Origin: Nostoc sp. JL34
GTDB lineage: Bacteria > Cyanobacteriota > Cyanobacteriia > Cyanobacteriales > Nostocaceae
Direction of reading: 5' to 3'
Length of the DNA stretch: 64,000 bases
Assembly (NCBI RefSeq): GCF_017114945.1
Contig: NZ_JABXKQ010000044.1
Location: 236,951-300,950 of the forward strand
In this document: positions 11,501 through 19,477 of the stretch, one piece after another
Position numbering within the stretch: the stretch's first letter is position 1
Layout of the letters: every line of letters begins with the position of its first letter
Made by a program: the position numbers and the translations under genes
The notes under the pieces: model-generated
The model's input: the letters and a program-made list of their open reading frames with translations, nothing else
Databases searched by the model: none
What the model was told of the DNA's origin: nothing

Positions 11501-14500
11501 ATGCTTCCAGTCAACAACTGAGACTGTCCAATTCGTTTGTGTATGAATGATTTGAGAAGGTTTTCCATCAACGGTGATAAAGTTGGTGCGTAACGCTTCG
11601 TGGCGATGAACAATTTCTTGTAAGCTTTGTTCTAAGGCAACTTGATTGAGAGTTCCGACTAGACTTAAAGTTAGGGGTATGTTGTAGAAGGCACTGTTCG
11701 GCTTTAACTGGTCTAAAAACCATAGCCGTGTTTGAGCAAATGACAGTGGTAATTGTGCATCCTTTTCCCTTGGTAAGATGGGTGGGGAAGTTAGTTCTAA
11801 GTCCTGTTGCTGTAACTGCCCAATCGATTGCGCCAATTCGGCTACTGTCGCTTTTGCAAACAACTCACGTAATGTTAGTTCTACTTTAAAGCTGGTGCGA
11901 ATGCGTGAAAGTAGTTGGGTTGCTAGTAGCGAATGTCCCCCAAGTTCAAAGAAGTTATCATGTATGCCTACCTGCTCCAGTTTCAAGACTTGTGCCCAAA
12001 TTTGTGCCAGCATTTCTTCAATTGGCGTACGCGGGGCAACAAATTTTTCTAGCAGTTTGCTGTCTAACTCTGGTTTTGGCAGTGCGCGGCGGTCTACTTT
12101 GCCGTTAGATGTCAGGGGCAAGGACTCCAGCAGTACAAAGGCTGATGGCACCATGTATTCGGGTAGCTTCTTTTGCAGGAAACAGCGAACTTCACTGAGT
12201 AATAAACTCGAACTGCTCCAGGTTGGTTTTACACAATCGCTGACTAAAGTGCTACCAGACTCCTGTCGTTGGTACTGGTTTATGGATGGTCGTCTGGCAT
12301 AGATATTGTAGAGTCCAGTATTTTCTAGTACAGCATCCTGCTCTATAGTTAGGTCGTATCCATGTTCTTTTAGCAGGTCTGCAATCTCCTCCAACCTACC
12401 GTTAATGTTATGAACCTCTACAACTATCTGCTGAATCTTTTGCCAATCTTTTTGTTGGATGCCAGAAAGCACATCCCGCTCACTTTTCTCCACGTCGATT
12501 TTTAGTAAATCGATCTTCTCAACGCCATGCTCACCCATCACCTCAGAAATTGTTCTTAAGTGGCAAGTGAATTGCTGACTCTGCAATTTCTCTGCTAGCA
12601 GTTCATCAATTGTCTGACTAGATACTCCTGTGTCATTTTCTCCAATATTTTGTTGTTTGAACAAAAAGGATTTAAGTACCTCTCGCTCTTGATCGGTATC
12701 TGCAAAGCGCCCGGAAATGACGGAAACTTGAGGATAATATGTAAAAATGTCACTCTTTGTCTCGCTGGAAAGGCCAAGATTAAATAGCTTTACATTTAAG
12801 CCATAGCCCTCAGTATTTAGGCGTAACAGATCAAAAACAGGTGGAATTGGCTCAAATGCGTAAATAGAAACATCTTTACATCTTTGACCTACGAAGAGTG
12901 CGAACAGACCGATATTGGCACCCACATCAAAGATACAATCCCCTTCATTGATGGTAATACCATGTTTTAAATAAGCTTGTTCCTCCCAAAGTTCTTTGTA
13001 AACGAATTCTGTTTCGTTTTTATTCAAATGGGCAATCACCGTGCCATTTGGCAACTCATAGAGTAACTCTTCATTCAGCAGACTTTTGTTTTTAAAGCGA
13101 AGTAGTTGTAGAACTGGGAAGGCATACTCTTGATCGGGGACAATATAAGCTACCAGACGCTTATTGTCAGGATCGTCTTCTCGGGCGATGACTACAGTTT
13201 CTCCCACAGCCTGGTGTTGTGTTAGCGCGGCCTCAATTTCTCCCAACTCAATGCGGAAGCCCCGCAGCTTAACTTGATTGTCAATACGCCCCAGGTACTC
13301 AATATTACCGTCACTTAAGTAGCGTGCAAGATCGCCAGTTTTGTAAAGCCGTGAATGCAGGTCATCGCTAAATGGGCTAGGGATAAATTTCTCATTGGTT
13401 AAGTCGGGGCGATTGAGGTAGCCTCGTGCCAACCCCACACCACCGATGTGCAATTCTCCTGGTATACCAATCGGCACTGGTTGTAAGTGAGAGTCTAAAA
13501 TATAAATTTGTGTATTGGCGATCGCACGACCAATGGGCACTGTCCTAAGATTACCATCTGGTTTGCATTGCCAATAAGTGACATCAATTGCCGCTTCTGT
13601 TGGCCCATAGAGATTGTGCAATTCACAGTCTAACCGAGCGAAAAAGCGTTCCTGGAGTTCTTTTGGTAGAGCTTCGCCACTACAGATAACTCGTTTTAAG
13701 CTACTACAATTTTTTACACTTTCTTCTTCTACGAAAGCCCGAAGCATAGAAGGTACAAAATGCAGTGTAGTCACCTGCTGTTCCTGGATTAGGTTGGCCA
13801 AGTAAGCAGTATCTTTATGTCCACCTGGTTTAGCCAAAACTGAACGCGCTCCAGTTATTAATGGCCAGAAGAACTCCCAAACTGAAACGTCGAAGCTAAA
13901 AGGAGTTTTCTGTAAAATGCAATCTACTGGTGTTAATTGATAAGCTTGTTGCATCCACAGTAGGCGATTGTAAATCCCCAAGTGAGTGTTCATTGCTCCT
14001 TTGGGCTTTCCAGTCGAACCGGAAGTGTAAATTACATAAGCCAAGTTAGTGTCTTGCACACCAGTAATTGGATTATCCTGACTTGACACAGAAATAGATT
14101 GCCAGTCAGTATCTAAACATACAATTTGCGCTTGATGCTCAGGCAGCCTTTCAATAAGTTGTTGTTGTGTCAGCAGCACTCTCAATTGAGCATCTTCAAG
14201 CATAAAGCTCAAACGCTCTTGGGGATAGTCTGGGTCAAGTGGTACATAAGCACCACCCGCTTTCAGAATCCCCAACAGTCCGACAATCATTTCCAATGAG
14301 CGTTCTATATAAATGCCTACTAGCACATCTGCTTGTACGCCCAATGAGCGCAAGTAATGAGCTAACTGATTAGCTTTGGCATTCAATTGGTGGTAAGTCA
14401 GTTGTTGATTTTCAAACACCACTGCTACAGCATTTGGTGTACGCTTCACCTGCTCCTCAAACAACTGATGGATACACTTATCTAGTGGATAATCAGCTTG

Positions 14501-17500
14501 AGTAGAGTTCCACTCAACAAGTAACTGCTGCTGCTCAACTGCTGTCAGCAGTGGTAATTGCGAAATTCGCTCATTGGGATTAGCAATAATACCTGCGAGC
14601 AATGTCACAAAATGACCCGTCATTCGCTCAATGGTGTTGGCATCAAACAAATCAGTGTTATACTCCCACAGCCCCACCAGTCCAGCAGCAGTGTTCTGCA
14701 TTGATAAAGTCAAATCAAACCTGGAAGTTGTACCTTCTACTACCAGTGGACTAACGGTTAACCCAGTCAACTCCAATTGAGACATGGGAGCATTTTGGAG
14801 GACAAAGGCCACCTGAAACAGTGGTGTATGGCTTATATCCCGTTCTGGCTGTAATGCTTCTACTAACATTTCAAAAGGCAAATCCTGATGAGAGTATGCA
14901 TCCATTGCCATTTCCCGAACACGACCCAGTAACTCACAGAAACTAGGATTGCCTGATAAGTTGGTACGCATCACTAAGGTATTGACAAAAAAGCCAATTA
15001 ACCCTTCAATTTCACTGCGATCGCGATTTGCGATCGGTGAACCAACCAAAATGTCTGCCACACCTGTGTAGCGATAAAGTAGAGTATCATAAGCTGCCAA
15101 CAGCGTCATGAACAAGGTAACTCCTTGCTCTTGACTTAACTGTATTAACCCACTAGTTAGCTGCTTGGAAAGTGCAAACTGTTGATATGCCCCTGCAAAA
15201 CTCTGCACAGCAGGTCTTGGTCGGTCTGTGGGAAGCACTAATAAACCTGGTGCATCTGCCAGTTGTTTTTGCCAGTAACTCAATTGGCTTTGCAGTACAT
15301 CCCCTTGCAACCACTGTCTTTGCCAAATTGCAAAATCTGCGTACTGAATCGGTAATGGTGGTAACGGTATCGGTAATGGTGGTAATGGTGTTCGCGTAGC
15401 GTCTCGTAGAGAGGTTTGACCTTGAGAATAAGCATTGTATAGTGCTGCTAACTCCTGAACAAATACATCCATTGACCAGCCGTCAGAGACAATGTGATGC
15501 ATACACACTAACAAGACGTGTTCTGTCTTATTAAGTACTACTAATGTCGCCCTAATTAATGCTTCAGTTGCTAGATCAAAGGGTTGAATAAGTTGTTTTT
15601 GCGCTAATTGCTGTGTGAAAATTTCTTGTTCAGTTGTGGATAAATGCTGATACTCAACAACTGAGAACGTCCAATTTGTTTGTGTTTGAATGATTTGAGA
15701 AGGTTTTCCATCAACTGTGATGAAGTTGGTGCGTAACGCTTCATGGCGATGAATAATTTCTCGCAAGCTTTGTTCTAAGGCTGCAACCTTGAGAGTTCCT
15801 TGAAGATGCAAAGCTGTAGGTATGTTGTAGATGGCGCTGTTCGGCTCGAACTGGTCTAAAAACCACAAACGCTGTTGGCCATAAGACAGTGGTAATTCTG
15901 CATCCCTTGCTCTTGGTAAGATGGGTAAAGAGGTTTTTTCTAAGTTTTGTTGCTGCAACTGCCCCATCTCTTGTGCCAATTCGGCTAGTGTTGCTGCGGC
16001 AAACAGACTACGCAATGGTAGTTCTACTTTCAAGTTGGTGCGAATGCGTGAAACCAGTTGCGTTGCTAGTAGCGAATGCCCCCCAAGTTCAAAAAAGTTA
16101 TCGTAAATGCTTACTTGCTCTACTTTCAGCACTTGTGCCCAAATTTGTGCCAGCATTTCTTCAATTGGGGTGCGTGGGGCGACAAATTTTTCTAGCAATG
16201 TGCTGTCTAACTCCGGTTTTGGCAATGCGCGGCGGTCTATTTTGCCGTTAGATGTCAGGGGTAAGGATTCCAGCATCACAAAAGTGTTTGGCACCATATA
16301 GCTGGGGAGTTGGTTGGCTAGGAACTGACGTAGTTCTGCGGCAGTAGAAGATTGTTTTACCTTCGGTACTACGTAAGCTACTAAACGTTTGTCGTCAAGT
16401 TCATCCTCCCGAACCAGCACCACGCTTTCCCAAACATCTGGGTGTTGCGCTAGTAGTGCCTCAATTTCTCCCAACTCAATGCGGAAGCCACGAATTTTCA
16501 CTTGTTGGTCAATTCGCCCTAAATACTCTAACTCGCCATTGGGCAAGTAACGAGCTAAGTCTCCTGTTTTGTAGAAGTGAGAGTACTTGGTAGACGCTTC
16601 TCTACGAGAGGCTCCGCCAACGCGATCGCAATTAAAGGATTGGTCTTCTTTCGCCCCTTTGCTCCCCTGCTCCTCGGTCACTGAGCGGCTTGCCTTGAGC
16701 GGAGCCGAAAGGAGCCGAAGTGCTGCTCCCCTGCTTTGATCGAAGGGATTAGAAATAAACCTCTGTGCTGTGAGTTCAGGGCGATTAAGATAGCCACGCG
16801 CTACCCCAGCACCGCCAACGTACATCTCGCCAGGAACCCCAATTGGCATCGGCTGTAAATATTCATCTAGCACATACACCTGTAAGTCAGGAATCGGACG
16901 ACCAATTACACTTGCTGTGCCATTTAAATCGGTTTTACTCAGTGGACGATAAGTTACATGTACAGTGGTTTCCGTAATCCCGTACATATTTACTAACTGT
17001 GGCAATTGGTCGCCGTGACGCTCAAACCAAGGCTGTAAACTCTTCAGTTCTAGGGCTTCTCCACCGAAGATAACCAAGCGTAAGTTCAAATTGCCAGTAG
17101 TTGCTGTTGACTGTTCGGCTTGAATCAACTGACGGAAAGCTGAAGGTGTTTGATTGAGAATTGTGACTTTCTGTTGACACAATAACTCGAAGAAAGACTC
17201 AGGCGATCGCGTCACCATGTAAGGCACTACTACTAGTCGTCCACCATACAGTAAAGCTCCCCAAATTTCCCATACGGAAAAGTCAAATGCATAAGAGTGG
17301 AACAGTGTCCAGACATCATCTTGATTGAAGCTAAAAGATGCTGCTGTGGCTTCAAATAGACGAACTACATTTGAATGGTTGACTAAAACGCCTTTGGGCT
17401 TACCTGTGGAACCAGAAGTGTAGATGACATAAGCTAGGTTATCGGGTGTCGCGATGTTTTTCGGGTTTGATTCGCTTTTTTGAGCAATTTTTTCCCAGTC

Positions 17501-19477
17501 GCTGTCTAAGCAGACAAGATGCGCCTGATGTTCAGGAATAGACTCTACTAATTGCTGTTGGGTTAGCAGCACCGAAACTTGAGCATCTTCTAACATGAAG
17601 CTTAAACGCTCAGTCGGATAATCGGGGTCAAGTGGCACATAAGCTCCACCCGCTTTGAGAATACCTAATATTCCCACGATTGTTTCTAGCGATGCCTCCG
17701 GCAACGTCTCCGACGAACGCTCCACACACAACCCAACCAGCACATCCGCTCCCACGTCCAAAGACTGCAAGTAATGCGCCAACTGGTTAGCGCGACAGTT
17801 CAACTGGTGGTAAGTCAGTTGTTGATTTTCAAATACAACTGCTACTGCATCTGGGGTTCGCTCAACCTGTTCTTCAAACAATTGATGGATACATTTATCC
17901 TGGCGATACTCTACTTGTGTGTTGTTCCACTCAAGCAATAACTGGTGTTGCTCAACTTCTGTAAGCATTGGCAATTGCGAAATCTTTTGTTGTGGATTGG
18001 CCACAATTCCTTCCAGCAAGGTCACAAAATGCCCCAGCATCCGCTCGATAGTGCTGACATCAAAAAGGTCAGTATTGTACTTAAAAATCCCAGATAAAGA
18101 AGAACTTGCTTCTGCGATCGTCAGATTTAGATCGAACTGACCCTCCATCTGAGGCATTTCAAAAGGTTTGAGTTTAATTCCTTCTTTATCTACTTCACCT
18201 CCTAACCACAGTTGTTGCGTATGCTCAAACTGCCCCAAGTTCTGGAAAAGGAAGTTGAATACAGCCCCAAAGATAGGAGAACGGCTCGGATCGCGCTGTG
18301 GCTGCAATCTTTCTACCAGTAGAGCAAAGGGAAAATCTTGATGTGCTAATGCTTCTGATACTGTTTGGCAAACTTGAGTCAGAAACTCTTGAAAACTGGG
18401 ATTTCCTGAAAGATTCGCCCGCATAACCACTGGATCGACAAAATAGCCAACTAGTGGCACAAATTCCGGTTGAGTTCTACCTGATGTGGGCGCACCAACC
18501 AGAATATCCTCTTGCCCCGTGTAACGATACAAGAGAACCTGAAATGCAGCTAGCAGAACTATGTATTGGGTCACGCCTTCTGCTTGAGCTAGCTTTTTCA
18601 GTTGTTCTGTGAGCTTTTGGGATATTTTGAAATTATGAGAAGCGCCGTTATAGGTTTGTATGGCTGGTCTTGGTCTATCTGTTGGCAAGTTGAGTACAGG
18701 CAACTCTCCTGCGAGTTTTTGCTGCCAGTAGTTCCACAGTTTTTCTCCTTGAGTACTGGTTAATAATTCTCTTTGCCAACGAACGTAATCTATATAGGAG
18801 TGCTTTAGAGGAGTTAGAGATGGCTGAACACCTAACTCTAGTGCAAGATAGACCGTTATTAACTCTTCTATTAGTAATAGTACAGACCAAGCATCAACAG
18901 CAATATGGTGTATGGTCACTAACAAGATATGTTCCTGCTGTGAGCAACTGAACAAACGCACCCGCATTATCGAATCGTTTTCGATGTTGAAGGGTTGTTG
19001 GTATTCCTGAAAAACTCTTTGCTCAAGCTCCTGCTCTCTCCAAGTAGAGGCATTTATCTGTTGAAAATCTGTGAACTGAGTTTGATGGATCTGTTGAACA
19101 ACATTATTATCTTGCTTAAAAAATTTGCTACGTAATTGGGGATGACGCTCAAGAATAATTTGTAAACTTTTTTGTAAACTTGTAACATTTATAGGTGAAC
19201 AGATACGACACGTAAAAGCTACATTATAGGCTGCGCTTTTAGGTGCTAATTGCCACAGAAACCACAGGGATTGTTGACCGTAGGAAAGAGGATAAATATT
19301 TAAAATATCTGAGCGATCGCGCAGTAACTGTAAAATTTCAGTTTTGTGCTGTTTGAGTTGAGCAATGACATCAGGAGTTAATAAATTTTCAGAACCATCT
19401 ATTAGCAATTTTTCTCCATCATGCCCCAACTCAATTCCTTTAAAAGAAATATCTTGTAAAAATTCTAATAAATTCAT
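8507..19477 (-). CDS. Three-module NRPS: TubC-C-A(Thr)-T-C-A(Ser)-FkbM MT-T-C-A(Phe)-T
   Basis: 3656 aa. A TubC-type docking domain (1-55) is followed by C1 with HH at 190-191 (HHIAVDAWS). The A1 pocket is D-F-W-N-I-G-M-V-H, the standard Thr code; the carrier lies near 1130. C2 has HHIVSDGWS. The A2 pocket is D-V-W-H-I-S-L-I-D, a Ser code. A methyltransferase of about 275 residues (about 2122-2396, motif VGANIG) interrupts A2 after the core GELGEIE region; its type (FkbM) suggests O-methylation, so O-methylserine is inferred. The carrier lies near 2514. C3 has HHIVSDGWS. The A3 pocket is D-A-W-T-I-A-A-V-C, a Phe code, with the last carrier near 3572. There is no epimerase and no thioesterase. 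The start overlaps the upstream PKS stop by 4 bp and the stop overlaps the next PKS start by 4 bp. Three in-frame repeat insertions are present. Confidence 0.95.
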   Translation of the reverse strand: MNLLEFLQDISFKGIELGHDGEKLLIDGSENLLTPDVIAQLKQHKTEILQLLRDRSDILNIYPLSYGQQSLWFLWQLAPKSAAYNVAFTCRICSPINVTSLQKSLQIILERHPQLRSKFFKQDNNVVQQIHQTQFTDFQQINASTWREQELEQRVFQEYQQPFNIENDSIMRVRLFSCSQQEHILLVTIHHIAVDAWSVLLLIEELITVYLALELGVQPSLTPLKHSYIDYVRWQRELLTSTQGEKLWNYWQQKLAGELPVLNLPTDRPRPAIQTYNGASHNFKISQKLTEQLKKLAQAEGVTQYIVLLAAFQVLLYRYTGQEDILVGAPTSGRTQPEFVPLVGYFVDPVVMRANLSGNPSFQEFLTQVCQTVSEALAHQDFPFALLVERLQPQRDPSRSPIFGAVFNFLFQNLGQFEHTQQLWLGGEVDKEGIKLKPFEMPQMEGQFDLNLTIAEASSSLSGIFKYNTDLFDVSTIERMLGHFVTLLEGIVANPQQKISQLPMLTEVEQHQLLLEWNNTQVEYRQDKCIHQLFEEQVERTPDAVAVVFENQQLTYHQLNCRANQLAHYLQSLDVGADVLVGLCVERSSETLPEASLETIVGILGILKAGGAYVPLDPDYPTERLSFMLEDAQVSVLLTQQQLVESIPEHQAHLVCLDSDWEKIAQKSESNPKNIATPDNLAYVIYTSGSTGKPKGVLVNHSNVVRLFEATAASFSFNQDDVWTLFHSYAFDFSVWEIWGALLYGGRLVVVPYMVTRSPESFFELLCQQKVTILNQTPSAFRQLIQAEQSTATTGNLNLRLVIFGGEALELKSLQPWFERHGDQLPQLVNMYGITETTVHVTYRPLSKTDLNGTASVIGRPIPDLQVYVLDEYLQPMPIGVPGEMYVGGAGVARGYLNRPELTAQRFISNPFDQSRGAALRLLSAPLKASRSVTEEQGSKGAKEDQSFNCDRVGGASRREASTKYSHFYKTGDLARYLPNGELEYLGRIDQQVKIRGFRIELGEIEALLAQHPDVWESVVLVREDELDDKRLVAYVVPKVKQSSTAAELRQFLANQLPSYMVPNTFVMLESLPLTSNGKIDRRALPKPELDSTLLEKFVAPRTPIEEMLAQIWAQVLKVEQVSIYDNFFELGGHSLLATQLVSRIRTNLKVELPLRSLFAAATLAELAQEMGQLQQQNLEKTSLPILPRARDAELPLSYGQQRLWFLDQFEPNSAIYNIPTALHLQGTLKVAALEQSLREIIHRHEALRTNFITVDGKPSQIIQTQTNWTFSVVEYQHLSTTEQEIFTQQLAQKQLIQPFDLATEALIRATLVVLNKTEHVLLVCMHHIVSDGWSMDVFVQELAALYNAYSQGQTSLRDATRTPLPPLPIPLPPLPIQYADFAIWQRQWLQGDVLQSQLSYWQKQLADAPGLLVLPTDRPRPAVQSFAGAYQQFALSKQLTSGLIQLSQEQGVTLFMTLLAAYDTLLYRYTGVADILVGSPIANRDRSEIEGLIGFFVNTLVMRTNLSGNPSFCELLGRVREMAMDAYSHQDLPFEMLVEALQPERDISHTPLFQVAFVLQNAPMSQLELTGLTVSPLVVEGTTSRFDLTLSMQNTAAGLVGLWEYNTDLFDANTIERMTGHFVTLLAGIIANPNERISQLPLLTAVEQQQLLVEWNSTQADYPLDKCIHQLFEEQVKRTPNAVAVVFENQQLTYHQLNAKANQLAHYLRSLGVQADVLVGIYIERSLEMIVGLLGILKAGGAYVPLDPDYPQERLSFMLEDAQLRVLLTQQQLIERLPEHQAQIVCLDTDWQSISVSSQDNPITGVQDTNLAYVIYTSGSTGKPKGAMNTHLGIYNRLLWMQQAYQLTPVDCILQKTPFSFDVSVWEFFWPLITGARSVLAKPGGHKDTAYLANLIQEQQVTTLHFVPSMLRAFVEEESVKNCSSLKRVICSGEALPKELQERFFARLDCELHNLYGPTEAAIDVTYWQCKPDGNLRTVPIGRAIANTQIYILDSHLQPVPIGIPGELHIGGVGLARGYLNRPDLTNEKFIPSPFSDDLHSRLYKTGDLARYLSDGNIEYLGRIDNQVKLRGFRIELGEIEAALTQHQAVGETVVIAREDDPDNKRLVAYIVPDQEYAFPVLQLLRFKNKSLLNEELLYELPNGTVIAHLNKNETEFVYKELWEEQAYLKHGITINEGDCIFDVGANIGLFALFVGQRCKDVSIYAFEPIPPVFDLLRLNTEGYGLNVKLFNLGLSSETKSDIFTYYPQVSVISGRFADTDQEREVLKSFLFKQQNIGENDTGVSSQTIDELLAEKLQSQQFTCHLRTISEVMGEHGVEKIDLLKIDVEKSERDVLSGIQQKDWQKIQQIVVEVHNINGRLEEIADLLKEHGYDLTIEQDAVLENTGLYNIYARRPSINQYQRQESGSTLVSDCVKPTWSSSSLLLSEVRCFLQKKLPEYMVPSAFVLLESLPLTSNGKVDRRALPKPELDSKLLEKFVAPRTPIEEMLAQIWAQVLKLEQVGIHDNFFELGGHSLLATQLLSRIRTSFKVELTLRELFAKATVAELAQSIGQLQQQDLELTSPPILPREKDAQLPLSFAQTRLWFLDQLKPNSAFYNIPLTLSLVGTLNQVALEQSLQEIVHRHEALRTNFITVDGKPSQIIHTQTNWTVSVVDWKHLSTSEQEIAAQQLAQQQAIQPFDLASEALIRATLVVLNETEYVLGVCMHHIVSDGWSMDVFVQELAALYDAYSQDQLSPLAPLPIQYADFAIWQRNWLQGDVLQSQLSYWQQQLKDAPALLSFPTDRPRPAVQTFAGAHQEFVLSVELTDKLVKLSQEQGCTLFMTLLAAFDTLLYRYTGQADILVGSPIANRDRSEIEGLIGFFVNTLVMRTNLAGNPSFSELLGRVREMAMDAYSHQDLPFEMLVEALQPERDLSHTPLFQVAFSLQNAPMQQVELAGLTVSPLVVQGTTAKFDLGLLIENTTTGLVGWWEYNTDLFDGSTIEQMTGHFVTLLESIVANPQQQISQLPILTEYEQQQLLVEWNNTQADYPQDKCIHQLFESFVERIPEAVAVVFEQEHLTYRELNCRANQLAHYLQTLGVKPDVLVGICIERSVEMVVSLLGILKAGGAYVPLDPDYPTERLSFMLEDAQVSLLLTQQRLVDRLPNSGAKLVCLDEVWSQITQNNQGNPVSGARAFHLANVIYTSGSTGRPKGVMVEHKGLCNLAQAQIQTFGLTWDSHILQFASFSFDASIWEVVMALGSGATLYLGTKDSLLPGKPLIKLLRDYSITHITLPPSALAVMPESELPALQTVIVAGEACSAELIKQWSAGRNFFNAYGPTEATVCATIATLATGNAKCNDDEKITIGRAIANTQVYILDENLQPVPIGVLGELHIGGVGLARGYLNRPELTQEKFISNPFEEIGKSKLYKTGDLARYLPNGNIEYLGRIDNQVKIRGFRIELGEVEAILSQHGDVQTCCVIAREEIPGNKRLVAYVVAHSQATPTTSELRQFLSNKLPGYMVPAAFVMLESLPLTPNGKVDRRALPDPDLHQELSDYVIPNTEIEKIIAGIWQKALELEKVGIYNNFFELGGHSLLLVQINQQLQERFGLQLSIVDMFNYSTIHTLSQYLNTKFNQEDTFTEKSSRIQPHSDSKSLRNQQLQLRQQHRSQKKGKK
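12290..13112 (-). other. FkbM-family methyltransferase domain inside the Ser A domain
   Basis: Within the second NRPS module the A-domain sequence stops after the ARED...RLVAYIV region. About 270 residues with a class I SAM-binding fold follow (VGANIGLFAL, then AFEPIP, then LLKIDVEKSE), after which the A-domain tail (LPEYMVPSAF and NGKVDRR) resumes. This layout matches FkbM-type O-methyltransferase domains. Since the host A domain carries a Ser code, the likely target is the Ser hydroxyl. The role is inferred; the domain and its position are seen directly. Confidence 0.85.
15349..15416. repeat. In-frame repeat insertion in the second condensation domain
   Basis: GGTAATGGTG/GGTAACGGTATC units are followed by a GTTCGCGTAGCGTCTCGTAG palindrome-type unit. 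On the coding strand this adds a Thr/Ser/Arg stretch and a Pro-Leu repeat just before the QYADFAIWQR motif. The third condensation domain has only a short Ser-Pro-Leu-Ala link at this site. Confidence 0.75.
16584..16742. repeat. Composite repeat insertion in the Thr A domain
   Basis: About 50 extra residues lie just before the YKTGDLARYL motif. The DNA combines a CTTCTCTACGAGAG palindrome, a HIP1 site, CTCCCCTGCTC units and a GAGCGGAGCCGAAAGGAGCC segment. All are repeat types typical of Nostoc intergenic DNA. The frame is kept throughout. The site is the same loop that carries an insertion in the Pro-like A domain. Confidence 0.8.
17690..17715. repeat. Short repeat insertion in the Thr A domain
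   Basis: A 24-bp segment (GCCTCCGGCAACGTCTCCGA core) splits the usual VERSLE motif of the A domain and adds eight residues (Ser-Glu-Thr-Leu-Pro-Glu-Ala-Ser). The other A domains in the window have the motif without it. Confidence 0.7.
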
